From Chitinophaga sp. (GTDB taxonomy: Bacteria > Bacteroidota > Bacteroidia > Chitinophagales > Chitinophagaceae): a DNA stretch of 64,000 nt. Made by a program: the position numbers and the translations under genes. Below the pieces are notes generated by a model that was not told the DNA's origin, ran no database searches, and saw nothing but the letters and a program-made list of their open reading frames with translations. The DNA is taken from the NCBI RefSeq assembly GCF_017745275.1, contig NZ_JAGHZS010000003.1, positions 428,693 through 492,692 on the forward strand, read 5' to 3'. Of this stretch, positions 41,965 through 50,760 are shown piece by piece. The stretch's first letter is position 1. Every line of letters starts with the position of its first letter.

Positions 41965-42579
41965 ATGGAAACGAAAGAACGCATCCTGAAAACGGCGCTG
42001 GACTTATATAACGAGCAAGGAGTACACACTATTACCAGCAGGCATATTGCCGCTGAAATGGGTATCAGTGCCGGCAATTTGCATTATCATTTTAAGCATA
42101 CGGACGAAATCATTCAAACGCTATATAACCGCCTTGCGGTGGGTTTTGATGCTATCATGGCAGCGGTGGGCGCTGCCTCGGATATTAACCTGGATATCAT
42201 GAAAGAATTTGTGAGCAGGTCGCTGGAATTAACGTATAAGTATCGCTTTATCTTTTTACATTTTGTGGAAATAGGCCTGCGGATTCCCGCTATCAGAAAG
42301 GATTATCATGCTTTAACCCAACGGAGGGAAAAGGAGTTCCTGGCCATTTTTGATAAGTTTAAGGCAGATGGGATCTTTAAACAAGATATTCCTGCCTCCG
42401 TGCTAGAAGCGCTGGTCACGCAGATATTTATTATGGGAGACTTCTGGCTTTCCAATAATGAATTAACTGGTAAGCTAAAGGGAAGTAAGGCAATAGCCTA
42501 TTACAGCGGGATTTTTGCCAGCATGTTTTATCCTTATTTGACGAAAGCGGCGCAGCAGTTGATGTATGACGCTAATTAA
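41965..42579 (+). CDS. TetR/AcrR-family transcriptional regulator
   Basis: The protein has 204 residues. The N-terminal helix-turn-helix reads ERILKTALDLYNEQGVHTIT and HIAAEMGISAGNLHYHFKH, the standard TetR form. The ligand domain follows. It starts at an ATG nine bases after a palindrome and only four after a TAATTTTG element, so its mRNA may be nearly leaderless. It faces a small membrane-protein operon. Its 3' end overlaps the convergent lipoprotein gene by 8 bp. Confidence 0.9.
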   Translation: METKERILKTALDLYNEQGVHTITSRHIAAEMGISAGNLHYHFKHTDEIIQTLYNRLAVGFDAIMAAVGAASDINLDIMKEFVSRSLELTYKYRFIFLHFVEIGLRIPAIRKDYHALTQRREKEFLAIFDKFKADGIFKQDIPASVLEALVTQIFIMGDFWLSNNELTGKLKGSKAIAYYSGIFASMFYPYLTKAAQQLMYDAN

Positions 42580-42955
42580 CGGTGGCGCCTATGGTAGAAT
42601 AGTAATAGCCGGGTGTACCACCGGAGAACTTCACAGGACCTTCGATCAGTAGGGATTCATCTGTTGTTTTTATCCGGATTTTCCATTTGTTGCTACTGGG
42701 ATGACGGGCTTCCATAAACACACCTATCCCCTTTTTGAGTGTATCGGTTTTTTGAAAAGTGCCTATCCCGGAAACGCTCCAGCTTTGGTTGGCACCGGCA
42801 GTCCCGCTACCATATTTTATTTCGGTGAAAGGAATGTCTGTATTGGATTCCACTTCGTATATGATGATGATTTTATTGGAACTGATTTGTTGGTCCTCCT
42901 TCATGCAGGCGGAGCAGGTAGTAATCAGCATCAGGAATCCGAAAATTTTTTTCAT
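42572..42955 (-). CDS. small hypothetical lipoprotein
   Basis: The protein has 127 residues. A lipoprotein signal (IFGFLMLITTCSACMKED) is followed by a short beta-rich domain (IIIIYEVESNTDIPFTEIKY, KWKIRIKTTDESLLIEG). It resembles small MmpS-like or immunoglobulin-like lipoproteins of Bacteroidota but I cannot assign a family. The ATG at 42955 is chosen for its signal; one at 42979 is possible. It ends inside the tail of the convergent tetR gene. Confidence 0.65.
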   Translation of the reverse strand: MKKIFGFLMLITTCSACMKEDQQISSNKIIIIYEVESNTDIPFTEIKYGSGTAGANQSWSVSGIGTFQKTDTLKKGIGVFMEARHPSSNKWKIRIKTTDESLLIEGPVKFSGGTPGYYYSTIGATVN

Positions 42956-43040
42956 GGGAGATATGGTTTTTGGGTACATGTTTCCTATGTTGATATGTAC
43001 GTAGGCAAGGGATAGTTAGATTGTATACTTTACTTAAATA

Positions 43041-43085
43041 AAACGCGCGCAGGTACTGGAGATTACCTGCGCGCGCTTTTTATTC
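43041..43085. terminator. strong bidirectional terminator
   Basis: CGCGCGCAGGTA at 43044-43055 pairs perfectly with TACCTGCGCGCG at 43064-43075, followed by TTTTTATT on the plus strand and AT-rich sequence on the other. It ends transcription of the gene at 43093. Confidence 0.8.
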
Positions 43086-43092
43086 AGATATC

Positions 43093-44829
43093 CTACTTTA
43101 TGGTAATTTTTCCTACTGCAACTCTTGATTTACTAAATGCTTTGATTGCTTTTCCTACCAAATACATATCATTTCCAACAATAGCCCCTAATCGTGGCAT
43201 AGCTGTGGGAATCTCTGTATTGGAAAAAAATACCTTTCGGGTAACTTTCCCGGAAAGTTCGTCGATGTTTACCAGGAAGCAATCACTTTTAGTGAAGGTA
43301 TGAATTGACTTTGCCTTCTGGCCAGCCTGGGTGACTGCAATGTTTTTTGGGTTATCATTAAACAGCATTTGAATATTTCCCTTCGTCTGAAGCGCCGCAA
43401 ATCCCGAATAGTAGGGCCTGCCCAGATTCTGGAAATAGTACGCACCTGTTGAAAGACTCGGGCTTACAATACTTGATGCGGTTGCGCCGGGCATTTCCTC
43501 ACGTTGCTTTTTTGGTACAATCTGTAGCCATCCAATGTTGCCCGAGGCATCTATCTTACACATCATGAGGTCGCCCGAAAGAAAAACGGAATAGGTAGTT
43601 GTTCTCCATTGACCAGGCATATTATTATGGCCCTCAGTATAGCTTTGAGTACTGGTTATATAATGGTCGTATCGTTCAGCAATAATAACAAGTCCGTTGT
43701 CGGCAGTGTAAAAGATTTTCCGGAATTGCATGTACTTTGAAAAACCTTCTCCTTCTTCTTGCAGTTTCTTCAGTTCCTCTCTCTTTTTTCTATCTTCTTT
43801 ACTTTCATCTTTATCGTCATCATTATCGTCGTTATCCTGATCTCCTGACAACAACGAATTATTAATTTTCTTGTCGCTGGTTGATACTACTTTACCATCG
43901 GATGAATTAATTCTTTGCACTAACAATCCATCAATTGTTTTACCCTTTTTTGCATTGCTGTAAAAAGCCGCCAGGATCAGGTCTTTATTTTTTTCCTGTA
44001 CTATTTTGGTGTTGGTGAGCCATTTCCCATTGATGCCTGTATTGATCTCCGCTTTCTGTTTACCTTTCTCGTCGTAGATGCGAATATTATAGTTGGTGAA
44101 GTCAAGGAACTTATCTTTTTTCTTTTTACCTTCTTCATATTCATAGATGCGACCTACCAGTATTACATTGCGGTTGCTCGTATATAGTACATCTTCCAGT
44201 TGATATTTTTTGCGTTCAAACTCGTTCTGGATGCTGAGAGGCTTAGTTGTAGATTTAAGTTGCTCATCCAGCTCCAGTATCTGGTATTCATTTTTTTCCT
44301 TTCCTTCTATACTGCTTACAATCAGCATTTTTGTACTATCCACATTGTAATCAAGTTTGAAGTCAACATCATCATTTCTTTCATTGAGTTGAAAGGTGGT
44401 TACTTCCTTCCATTCTCCGTTTAATTCTCCGGAATTTTTATCCACTGTAGATGCGAAAATGGTAAGTGCTTTATCTTTTTTTCTGTAATCAGAGGCAAAT
44501 AGAAATAGTTTATCCCGGAACGCAAAGAGTTGTTCAAATTCTTTACCCTTCAATTCTTTATTAAAATCATTGCGGTAAATCTCTGCTAGATTATTATCTA
44601 CTTTTACGAGTGTGCCGGATTCCTTAAGGCTGGCACCCACTACATAGTAGCTTTTCATGACCAGGTGGCTTTCCTGAAGATAGGCGCCGGTGTTGTCTGC
44701 AAATATTACTTTCAGATCGGTACTGCCTTTGCGCAGTCTAAAATCGTCGCCCCATTGGATTGAAGGGTTTTGAGCTGTGGCGGCAATACCAACAACGGCT
44801 AGGCATAGAAATAGGTAAACGCGTTTCAT
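43093..44829 (-). CDS. secreted hypothetical protein with an acidic low-complexity segment
   Basis: The protein has 578 residues. A signal peptide (VYLFLCLAVVGIAATAQ) is followed by repeated beta-strand segments that suggest a propeller-like or blade structure (FRDKLFLFASDYRKKDKAL, VILVGRIYEYEEGKKKKDKF, LILAAFYSNAKKGK). At about 330-365 there is a highly charged run (DQDNDDNDDDKDESKEDRKK) and then more strands. I do not recognise the family. It is a single gene ending at a strong terminator. Confidence 0.6.
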   Translation of the reverse strand: MKRVYLFLCLAVVGIAATAQNPSIQWGDDFRLRKGSTDLKVIFADNTGAYLQESHLVMKSYYVVGASLKESGTLVKVDNNLAEIYRNDFNKELKGKEFEQLFAFRDKLFLFASDYRKKDKALTIFASTVDKNSGELNGEWKEVTTFQLNERNDDVDFKLDYNVDSTKMLIVSSIEGKEKNEYQILELDEQLKSTTKPLSIQNEFERKKYQLEDVLYTSNRNVILVGRIYEYEEGKKKKDKFLDFTNYNIRIYDEKGKQKAEINTGINGKWLTNTKIVQEKNKDLILAAFYSNAKKGKTIDGLLVQRINSSDGKVVSTSDKKINNSLLSGDQDNDDNDDDKDESKEDRKKREELKKLQEEGEGFSKYMQFRKIFYTADNGLVIIAERYDHYITSTQSYTEGHNNMPGQWRTTTYSVFLSGDLMMCKIDASGNIGWLQIVPKKQREEMPGATASSIVSPSLSTGAYYFQNLGRPYYSGFAALQTKGNIQMLFNDNPKNIAVTQAGQKAKSIHTFTKSDCFLVNIDELSGKVTRKVFFSNTEIPTAMPRLGAIVGNDMYLVGKAIKAFSKSRVAVGKITIK

Positions 44830-45062
44830 TAAAATGTTTTTGGTATAAGGATGATGATATTGTTTTTGTGAAGGTAGAAATATTTAATTGGATATATGGA
44901 GGTTCATTATTTTCTGCAATATTTATCATTGATTGTATAAGGTGATTATCAGGAGAAGGCCCGGTAATCTGCGTTACCCAGGGGCCCCGGTGAGTCCGGA
45001 TTTGCATTAGTTTCTCATTTAATGTTGATAGAAAAAGTTCAGCATGGCGCTTTGCGAGCATG

Positions 45063-46556
45063 TTAGTCTACTTTAGGCTCTATCTGCTGATTGATATCCA
45101 GCAAGGCAGTATTACCAATACTTAATTTGCCATTTTCTCTTTTCAGAAACAATTGTTCGTTGATTTTAATCTGGATATCAGAATCATTTTGCAGACCGCT
45201 TTTGAATAACTCAGATACCTTCATTATATAATCCAGTTGTTTCATTTTAACGTTCAGTGCTTTTTCTTCGAGATCTAGTGCTTTTTCCTCAATGCCGAGT
45301 GCCTTTTCCTCAAGGTTTAACTCTCTGTCTCTTAGATCAAGCACTTTCTGATGAATTTCTAAATCATGCATGAAGGATGCTTTATCTGAATCCATCATAT
45401 TTTCTGTTTCTCTTTCAAGTCTCCGGGTTTCCCTTTCAATTTTTTTGCTCTCCTGATCTATTTTTCTGGTAGATGCTTCCGTATTCTGAAGATCCTCTAC
45501 CGGCTTCTTTAGATAGGCTGCTTCTGTTATCTGTCCTACTTTCTTCAATATCTGCAGTAGATCAACTTTGGAAGCTAGCTGACGGATCCTGATTTTCAAT
45601 TTTGCCCATTTGCTTCCATCCCCCCAGGAAGTTAGCTCTACATCTATGCCTTCGATGGTCGACAGAGCCTTGGCTATTGTCCATATCAAATAGCTTACTT
45701 CTGCTGCGTCATAAACGTCCTGCTCATTACTGATTTTTATGTCCATTTCCCAAATAGCTGTTTCTTGTTCTTCATCGAAGTCATATAACGCTTCAAGCAG
45801 TGCAAAGAAATCTTGCTCTTTCGCTAATTCTATCATGTCAGAAGGGTCATCTACGCCGCAATTGAAGAGTATACTGCTCACCTTAAAATAATCATCTTGT
45901 AAGCGGTTGATCATTTCTTCCGCTTTCTGCGCATAAGCCCAGAGAAGTGCATGAGGTAAATCTGTATCATTATAACCTTCCGAGGAAAAGGCTTGTTCTA
46001 TTTCTGTTGATTCTTTATTCTTATTATAACTATATATAAGCTCTCTGATTGCATAAAATTTTTCATTGTCTGACACATCAGCCATCAGTAAATGCCGGAC
46101 AGAAGTAATAGCATCAAGCCCTGATTGCCTTGAGTCAACCCGAATAATTCTAATGCTCAATTTATTTATATGTCTGATATAGTCCTCATAACTAAATTCA
46201 TTGGAGCGTATCAATGACGATAAAGCCACAAAAAAATTTAATACTAGAGAAGGTATGATTTTGTCATCTATTTCCCAGGATGCAAGTACAAGTATGGTGC
46301 TTTTTAACATGGAGATAGTCGCACTAACAATCAGATGCGAACTATTTGTTTCATTTTCGCTATTGGTCTCTATATCCTGCGTTACCCGATCGAGGGAATG
46401 AACAATCGTTTCCAACAGTAACAGGTCCTTTGAAGCACCTGGGCCATGTTGAGACGGGGTTTCCCAGATCTTCAATCTAATATTTTCAATCAGCCTATAG
46501 TAGCGTTCAAATATGTCACTTGATAGTGGTTCCTTAATAAGGGCTTCTTTTTTCAT
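45063..46556 (-). CDS. unrecognised protein with a C-terminal heptad-like coiled coil
   Basis: The protein has 497 residues and no signal peptide or membrane segment. Residues 1-350 are mainly helical with acidic patches (ALLEALYDFDEEQETAIWEM; GIDVELTSWGDGSKWAKLKI). Residues about 365-445 form a coiled coil with the recurring unit LEEKAL (LRDRELNLEEKALGIEEKAL, then DLEEKALNVKMKQL). The first part could be a scaffold and the second a filament or dimer module. The function is unknown. It is isolated between a hypothetical gene and tRNA-Ser. Confidence 0.6.
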   Translation of the reverse strand: MKKEALIKEPLSSDIFERYYRLIENIRLKIWETPSQHGPGASKDLLLLETIVHSLDRVTQDIETNSENETNSSHLIVSATISMLKSTILVLASWEIDDKIIPSLVLNFFVALSSLIRSNEFSYEDYIRHINKLSIRIIRVDSRQSGLDAITSVRHLLMADVSDNEKFYAIRELIYSYNKNKESTEIEQAFSSEGYNDTDLPHALLWAYAQKAEEMINRLQDDYFKVSSILFNCGVDDPSDMIELAKEQDFFALLEALYDFDEEQETAIWEMDIKISNEQDVYDAAEVSYLIWTIAKALSTIEGIDVELTSWGDGSKWAKLKIRIRQLASKVDLLQILKKVGQITEAAYLKKPVEDLQNTEASTRKIDQESKKIERETRRLERETENMMDSDKASFMHDLEIHQKVLDLRDRELNLEEKALGIEEKALDLEEKALNVKMKQLDYIMKVSELFKSGLQNDSDIQIKINEQLFLKRENGKLSIGNTALLDINQQIEPKVD

Positions 46557-46794
46557 AAATGGAATAAGCGTTTTTTCTATAACTAAAGAGAGAAAGTGTA
46601 GGGATCAGTTTTATATAAGAGTGCTTATCATTGTGGATAGAGCCGCACTAAGACTTGTTTGAAATATTAATTTCTCCATATAGTTTGTTCATTATTTTTA
46701 ATTTTTTAAGAATAAAAACAGAATATGGTTGGTTATGGGTAATGTAAATAAGATCATTTTTTTCAAAAGAAGGAGCGGGGTGCATACCTCCAAA

Positions 46795-46834
46795 CAAAAA
46801 AGCCCTGATAACTTGCGTTACCAGAGCTTTAAAG
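46795..46834 (-). terminator. terminator of tRNA-Ser
   Basis: On the minus strand AAAGCTCTGGTAAC pairs with GTTATCAGGGCTTT (two G-U pairs) and is followed by TTTTTTG. It lies just past the tRNA 3' end. Confidence 0.75.
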
Positions 46835-46838
46835 CTTG

Positions 46839-46925
46839 CGGAGAAGAAGGGATTCGAACCCTTGATAGGCTTTCACCTATACACACTTTCCAGGCGTGCC
46901 AGTTCAACCACTCCTGCACTTCTCC
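46839..46925 (-). tRNA. tRNA-Ser (anticodon GGA)
   Basis: The 87-nt RNA has a 7-bp acceptor stem (GGAGAAG with CTTCTCC), a long variable arm (TATAGGTGAAAGCCTATC), an anticodon stem CACGC/GTGTG with loop CTGGAAA (anticodon GGA) and a T arm AGGG-TTCGAATC-CCTT. The long variable arm and discriminator G fit serine. CCA is not encoded. Confidence 0.95.
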
Positions 46926-46977
46926 GTGATTATCTTTTCTGAATTAATGGAACGGTTGTTTTTCCAATTCAGGGTTG

Positions 46978-46985
46978 CAAAGATA
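46978..46985 (-). promoter_or_regulatory. -7 promoter element of tRNA-Ser
   Basis: TATCTTTG on the minus strand, about 53 bp before the tRNA 5' end. It predicts a short leader that is removed on maturation. Confidence 0.5.
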
Positions 46986-47013
46986 ATCCTTTAGTTTATA
47001 TTTCAAAACTTTT

Positions 47014-47706
47014 TTAATGTTTATCGTAGAGCTTCCAGATTCCTGCCCCAAGAAGCCCACCCACAATAGGTCCTACAATAAATACCCAGAGGTTGCTGAG
47101 CGCCTCACCACCTACAAAGATAGCGGGTCCAATGCTACGGGCCGGGTTTACGGATACGCCGGTTACCGGAATACCTACAATGTGGATCATTGTCAGGCAC
47201 AAACCAATGGCTAACCCGGCAAAAGCCGTATTACCATTGTTTTTGCTGGTACTGCCATGTACTACTACCAGGAAGATGGTGGTTAAGATAATTTCAGCTA
47301 CCAGGCCGCTTATGAGCGAGTAATGATCCGGCGATCCCTGTTCTACCCCATTTGCGCCCAACCCATTGGCAGCAAGGGAATAATCGGCCTTGCCCTGGGC
47401 TACAAAGTAAAGCAGCGCCGAAGCCACAATAGCACCCAGGATCTGGGCTACAATGTATGCCCCTGCATCTTTACCGGATATCTTGCCGGTAGCCGCCAGA
47501 GAAATGGTAATGGCCGGATTAAGATGGCAGCCGGAGATATGACCTACAGCATAAGCCATCACTACTACCGATAACCCAAATGCAAAAGCAATACCCAGGA
47601 ATCCCACATGTGTGCCGGCTAACACCGCACTGCCACAACCCATAAATACTAAAACAAAAGTGCCAAAAAATTCTGCAATACATTTTTGTGATAATGAAAC
47701 CGCCAT
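47014..47706 (-). CDS. aquaporin (MIP family, AqpZ-like)
   Basis: The protein has 230 residues and six membrane segments. The two channel motifs are NPA at 63-65 (in HLNPAITISLA) and NPA at 187-189 followed by Arg190 (in SVNPARSIGPA). Ala and Gly rather than Asp at the critical positions favour a water channel over a glycerol channel. It works in the cytoplasmic membrane. It is a single gene between tRNA-Ser and ansA. Confidence 0.92.
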   Translation of the reverse strand: MAVSLSQKCIAEFFGTFVLVFMGCGSAVLAGTHVGFLGIAFAFGLSVVVMAYAVGHISGCHLNPAITISLAATGKISGKDAGAYIVAQILGAIVASALLYFVAQGKADYSLAANGLGANGVEQGSPDHYSLISGLVAEIILTTIFLVVVHGSTSKNNGNTAFAGLAIGLCLTMIHIVGIPVTGVSVNPARSIGPAIFVGGEALSNLWVFIVGPIVGGLLGAGIWKLYDKH

Positions 47707-47792
47707 AGAGAGACAAATTTTGTGGTGAATAGAAATCGGGGAATGTGAAATTGGTGATAACTAAATTTACCTTAAATATTCAAGATAAAAAA

Positions 47793-47825
47793 AAGCGGGA
47801 AGCACAACTAAAGTGCTTCCCGCTT
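47793..47825 (-). terminator. terminator of ansA
   Basis: AAGCGGGAAGCAC at 47793-47805 pairs perfectly with GTGCTTCCCGCTT at 47813-47825. On the minus strand an unbroken T-run follows. Confidence 0.85.
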
Positions 47826-47844
47826 GTATAACGCTATCAAAAGG

Positions 47845-48882
47845 TTAGTAAACTTCAATCGGTGTTAACTCGCCACGCAACGATGTCTCAATCATCTTCT
47901 TCGTTTCTGCCAGCGATAACCCCTGTCCCAATACAAACATCAGTTTGGTTACTGCTGCCTCAAAGGTCATGTCATGGCCGCTTACAACGCCCATTTCCAT
48001 GAGTTGCTGACTGGTTTCATATTTTCCCAGCTCTACAGAACCACCGTCACATTGTGTTATATCCACTACTACGGCGCCACTGTCAATTACTTTTTTAATG
48101 CTTTCAATAAACCAGGGTTGTGTGCTGGTATTGCCACTACCGAAGGTCTCCATGATCACTCCTTTCAGACCAGATACGCTCAATGTTGCTTCCACGGCCC
48201 TTCTGGTGATGCCTGGGAATAACTTCAGCACCGTAATATTTGTTTCCAGTTCTTTATGCACCTTCAGTGGCTTTACGGGTGGCTGCAAAATGAACTGGTT
48301 CTTAAACTTAATGTCAATGCCGGCTTCCGCCAGTTGCGGATAATTCATGGTATAGAAAGCCTCGAATTTTTCTGCATTGTACTTTTTAGAACGATTACCT
48401 CTGAACAGGGAGAAGTCGAAATAAATACATACCTCTGGTACCATTGATACCGTGGTGCCATTATGCCTGCTGCAGGCTATTTCCATGGCTGTAATAATGT
48501 TCTCCTTGGCATCTGTACGTATCTTGCCGATGGGCAACTGGGAACCGGTTAAGATCACTGGTTTCGACAAATTTTCCAGCATGAAACTGAGTGCGGACGC
48601 AGTAAAAGCCATAGTGTCGGAACCATGTAAAATCACAAATCCATCGTACCGGTCGTAACGGTCTTCAATGATACTGGCCAGTTCTACCCATATCTCCGGC
48701 TGCATATCCGATGAATCTATGGGTGGATTAAATGCGTACACATAGAAATCGATCCCCATCCGGTACAGTTCCGGTAAATTATTCCGTATCTCGTTAAATC
48801 CGATTGGGCGTAGTGCTTTGGTCTTATCATCATAGATCATACCCACAGTACCGCCCGTGTAAATAATCAATATTTTGCTCAT
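47845..48882 (-). CDS. ansA: type I L-asparaginase
   Basis: The protein has 345 residues, begins MSKILIIYTGGTVGM with the first catalytic Thr, and has the second signature GFVILHGSDTMAFTASALSF. The absence of a signal peptide indicates the cytoplasmic type I enzyme, which hydrolyses asparagine to aspartate and ammonia. The start at 48882 is chosen because a TACCTTTG element at 48904-48911 would place transcription start after the ATG at 48906. It follows tatD by about 40 bp. Confidence 0.92.
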   Translation of the reverse strand: MSKILIIYTGGTVGMIYDDKTKALRPIGFNEIRNNLPELYRMGIDFYVYAFNPPIDSSDMQPEIWVELASIIEDRYDRYDGFVILHGSDTMAFTASALSFMLENLSKPVILTGSQLPIGKIRTDAKENIITAMEIACSRHNGTTVSMVPEVCIYFDFSLFRGNRSKKYNAEKFEAFYTMNYPQLAEAGIDIKFKNQFILQPPVKPLKVHKELETNITVLKLFPGITRRAVEATLSVSGLKGVIMETFGSGNTSTQPWFIESIKKVIDSGAVVVDITQCDGGSVELGKYETSQQLMEMGVVSGHDMTFEAAVTKLMFVLGQGLSLAETKKMIETSLRGELTPIEVY

Positions 48883-48903
48883 TGTGCTATTAGCCATTGC
48901 CTG

Positions 48904-48911
48904 CAAAGGTA
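48904..48911 (-). promoter_or_regulatory. -7 promoter element of ansA
   Basis: TACCTTTG on the minus strand between the tatD stop and the ansA start. It suggests that ansA can be transcribed alone. Confidence 0.5.
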
Positions 48912-48923
48912 TTACCTAAACAG

Positions 48924-49694
48924 TTAGAGCGTTTTGAATAATTTCCGGGCATTGCTGCTTGTTATAGCTGCTACGTCTGCTATTTTTAGATTTTTTATAT
49001 CTGCCACCTTTTCTCCGGCTAGTGGAAGATAGGCGCTTTCATTGCGTTTACCCCGGTAAGGTACCGGCGCCAGGTAAGGCGCATCCGTTTCCAGCACGAT
49101 GTGCGCCAGGTCTATTTCTTCCAAAAGCTTGTCCAAACCTGACTTCTTAAAGGTGACTACCCCCCCGATGCCCAGGTAAAAGCCGAGGTCAATGATTTCT
49201 TTTGCCTCTTCCAGTGTGCCGGAAAAACAGTGAAATACGCCACTCAAGCGGCCATCCTGTAGTGCTTTTACTTCGTTGATACATTCCCGTGTGGCTTCCC
49301 GGCTATGGATGGATACCGGTAGCTGGTACTCCCGTGCCAACAGTAATTGCTCCTGGAAGGCCTGATATTGCTGGGTTAACAGTGATTTGTCCCAGTAAAA
49401 ATCCAGTCCTATTTCCCCGATCGCTTTGAAGGGGCGTTGCTGCAGCCAGGCTTTCACCAGGTTCAACTGGGTGTCTACGTCCTCTTTTACATAACAGGGA
49501 TGTATCCCCATCATGGCATAAATATGTCCCGGATGCCGGGCTTCCAGCGCCAGCATGCCTTCTATGGAGTCTTCATCAATATTGGGCAAAAACAACTGGG
49601 TTACCCCTGCGGCGATAGCACGCGCTACCATTTCTTCCCGGTCGGCCTCAAATTCTTCTGAATACAGGTGGGTATGGGTGTCTATCCAGTGCAT
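48924..49694 (-). CDS. TatD-family metal-dependent hydrolase (nuclease)
   Basis: The protein has 256 residues. The metal-binding N-terminus DTHTHLYSEEFEADREEM and the later motifs GEIGLDFYWD, PVSIHSREA, GVFHCFSGTLEEA and LETDAPYLAPVPYRG are those of TatD/YcfH enzymes, which cut DNA 3' ends or act as related metallohydrolases. It is cytoplasmic. It is followed by ansA on the same strand. A TACCTTTG element lies at 49753-49760. Confidence 0.93.
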   Translation of the reverse strand: MHWIDTHTHLYSEEFEADREEMVARAIAAGVTQLFLPNIDEDSIEGMLALEARHPGHIYAMMGIHPCYVKEDVDTQLNLVKAWLQQRPFKAIGEIGLDFYWDKSLLTQQYQAFQEQLLLAREYQLPVSIHSREATRECINEVKALQDGRLSGVFHCFSGTLEEAKEIIDLGFYLGIGGVVTFKKSGLDKLLEEIDLAHIVLETDAPYLAPVPYRGKRNESAYLPLAGEKVADIKNLKIADVAAITSSNARKLFKTL

Positions 49695-49752
49695 AATAAT
49701 TTATTTGTTAAATTTGTAATTTCTTTAATATTTAAAAGATATCTTTATACCG

Positions 49753-49760
49753 CAAAGGTA
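49753..49760 (-). promoter_or_regulatory. -7 promoter element of tatD
   Basis: TACCTTTG on the minus strand, 58 bp before the ATG at 49694. Confidence 0.55.
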
Positions 49761-49797
49761 AAGACCGAAAAATCTAATTGCTAATAAAACCTAAACT

Positions 49798-50706
49798 ATG
49801 AAAAGCTATTTCAGTACAAATCGTGTGCTGGCGTGGACCATCACCGGTGTGGCCGTCGCCACTATTTTCTTTGCATGCAAGAAAGAGGTAACCACTGACA
49901 CTGCCCCCAACAACGAATCCGACAACAAGACAATGGGTGCCGTACAACATGAGGCAGCGGCTAACGCCATGTACAATGATTGGTTTGAAACAGCCGCCAG
50001 TGTGGGCATCTCCCAGGGTATGTACACAGCCCGTCAGGCTACCCCGGGTACTACTACCGCCGATGTTCCCGCTCCCTCCTGCCCATCTGCAGAGCTGCAG
50101 GATGCTACCGGCAACACCTGGCCTAAACGGGTAGTGATCAACTTTGGAGAATCCTGCCTTAGCAGATACGGTACTTACCGTAGTGGTATCCTGAACGTGA
50201 TTTTCAGTGGTCCGCTCTTCAAGCAGGGCTCTACTATCGTTATTGAACCATCTAACTATAAAATCAATGGTAAATCCGTAGCCGGCCGTTTTGTGATCAG
50301 CAACGCCAGCTATAGCGCTACTACCGGTATCCAGTATACTACCGAATTAACCAATGGTAAAGTAACACTGAACGACAGCGTAATAGTAAACTATGCTTAC
50401 AAAAAGACGGTTAAGCAAATTGCAGGTTTTGACCTCACACAACCCTTCCTGAACCCATCTGATGATGTGTACAGCGTGGATGGAAATGCTAGTCTCAGCT
50501 ACGAAAAAGGACCTGTTACCGGCGCTACTGCTACTTTTACTACGGTGGAGTCATTGATTAAAGCATGGAACTGCCAGTATATTTCAAAGGGTAAACTGAA
50601 AGTGGAATTTAATAATGTTACCGGTGTAATTAATTATGGAGATGGAATATGTGATAATGTAGCTACCATTACGGTAGGTGATAAAGCCAAAGAAATTAAA
50701 CTCTAA
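49798..50706 (+). CDS. hypothetical lipoprotein
   Basis: The protein has 302 residues. A lipoprotein signal (VAVATIFFACKKEVTTD) is followed by a Gly/Thr/Asn-rich domain with many beta strands (WPKRVVINFGESCLSRYGTY, GVINYGDGICDNVATITVGD). Several Cys residues could form disulfides outside the cytoplasm. It is typical in style of Chitinophagaceae surface lipoproteins, but I cannot name its family. It ends at a strong shared terminator. Confidence 0.65.
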   Translation: MKSYFSTNRVLAWTITGVAVATIFFACKKEVTTDTAPNNESDNKTMGAVQHEAAANAMYNDWFETAASVGISQGMYTARQATPGTTTADVPAPSCPSAELQDATGNTWPKRVVINFGESCLSRYGTYRSGILNVIFSGPLFKQGSTIVIEPSNYKINGKSVAGRFVISNASYSATTGIQYTTELTNGKVTLNDSVIVNYAYKKTVKQIAGFDLTQPFLNPSDDVYSVDGNASLSYEKGPVTGATATFTTVESLIKAWNCQYISKGKLKVEFNNVTGVINYGDGICDNVATITVGDKAKEIKL

Positions 50707-50719
50707 TCATTTTATATAA

Positions 50720-50760
50720 AAAGAGAAGGGCCGATACCAACCGTATCGGCCCTTCTCTTT
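50720..50760. terminator. bidirectional terminator between lipoprotein and deacetylase genes
   Basis: AAAGAGAAGGGCCGATAC at 50720-50737 pairs perfectly with GTATCGGCCCTTCTCTTT at 50743-50760. It serves both convergent genes and touches the stop codon of the minus-strand gene. Confidence 0.85.

Noticed and set aside
44738..45061. 107-codon frame between two minus-strand genes
   Set aside because: It overlaps the start of the gene at 43093 in another frame and shows no domain or signal.
46729..46929. 66-codon plus-strand frame
   Set aside because: It runs across tRNA-Ser on the opposite strand.
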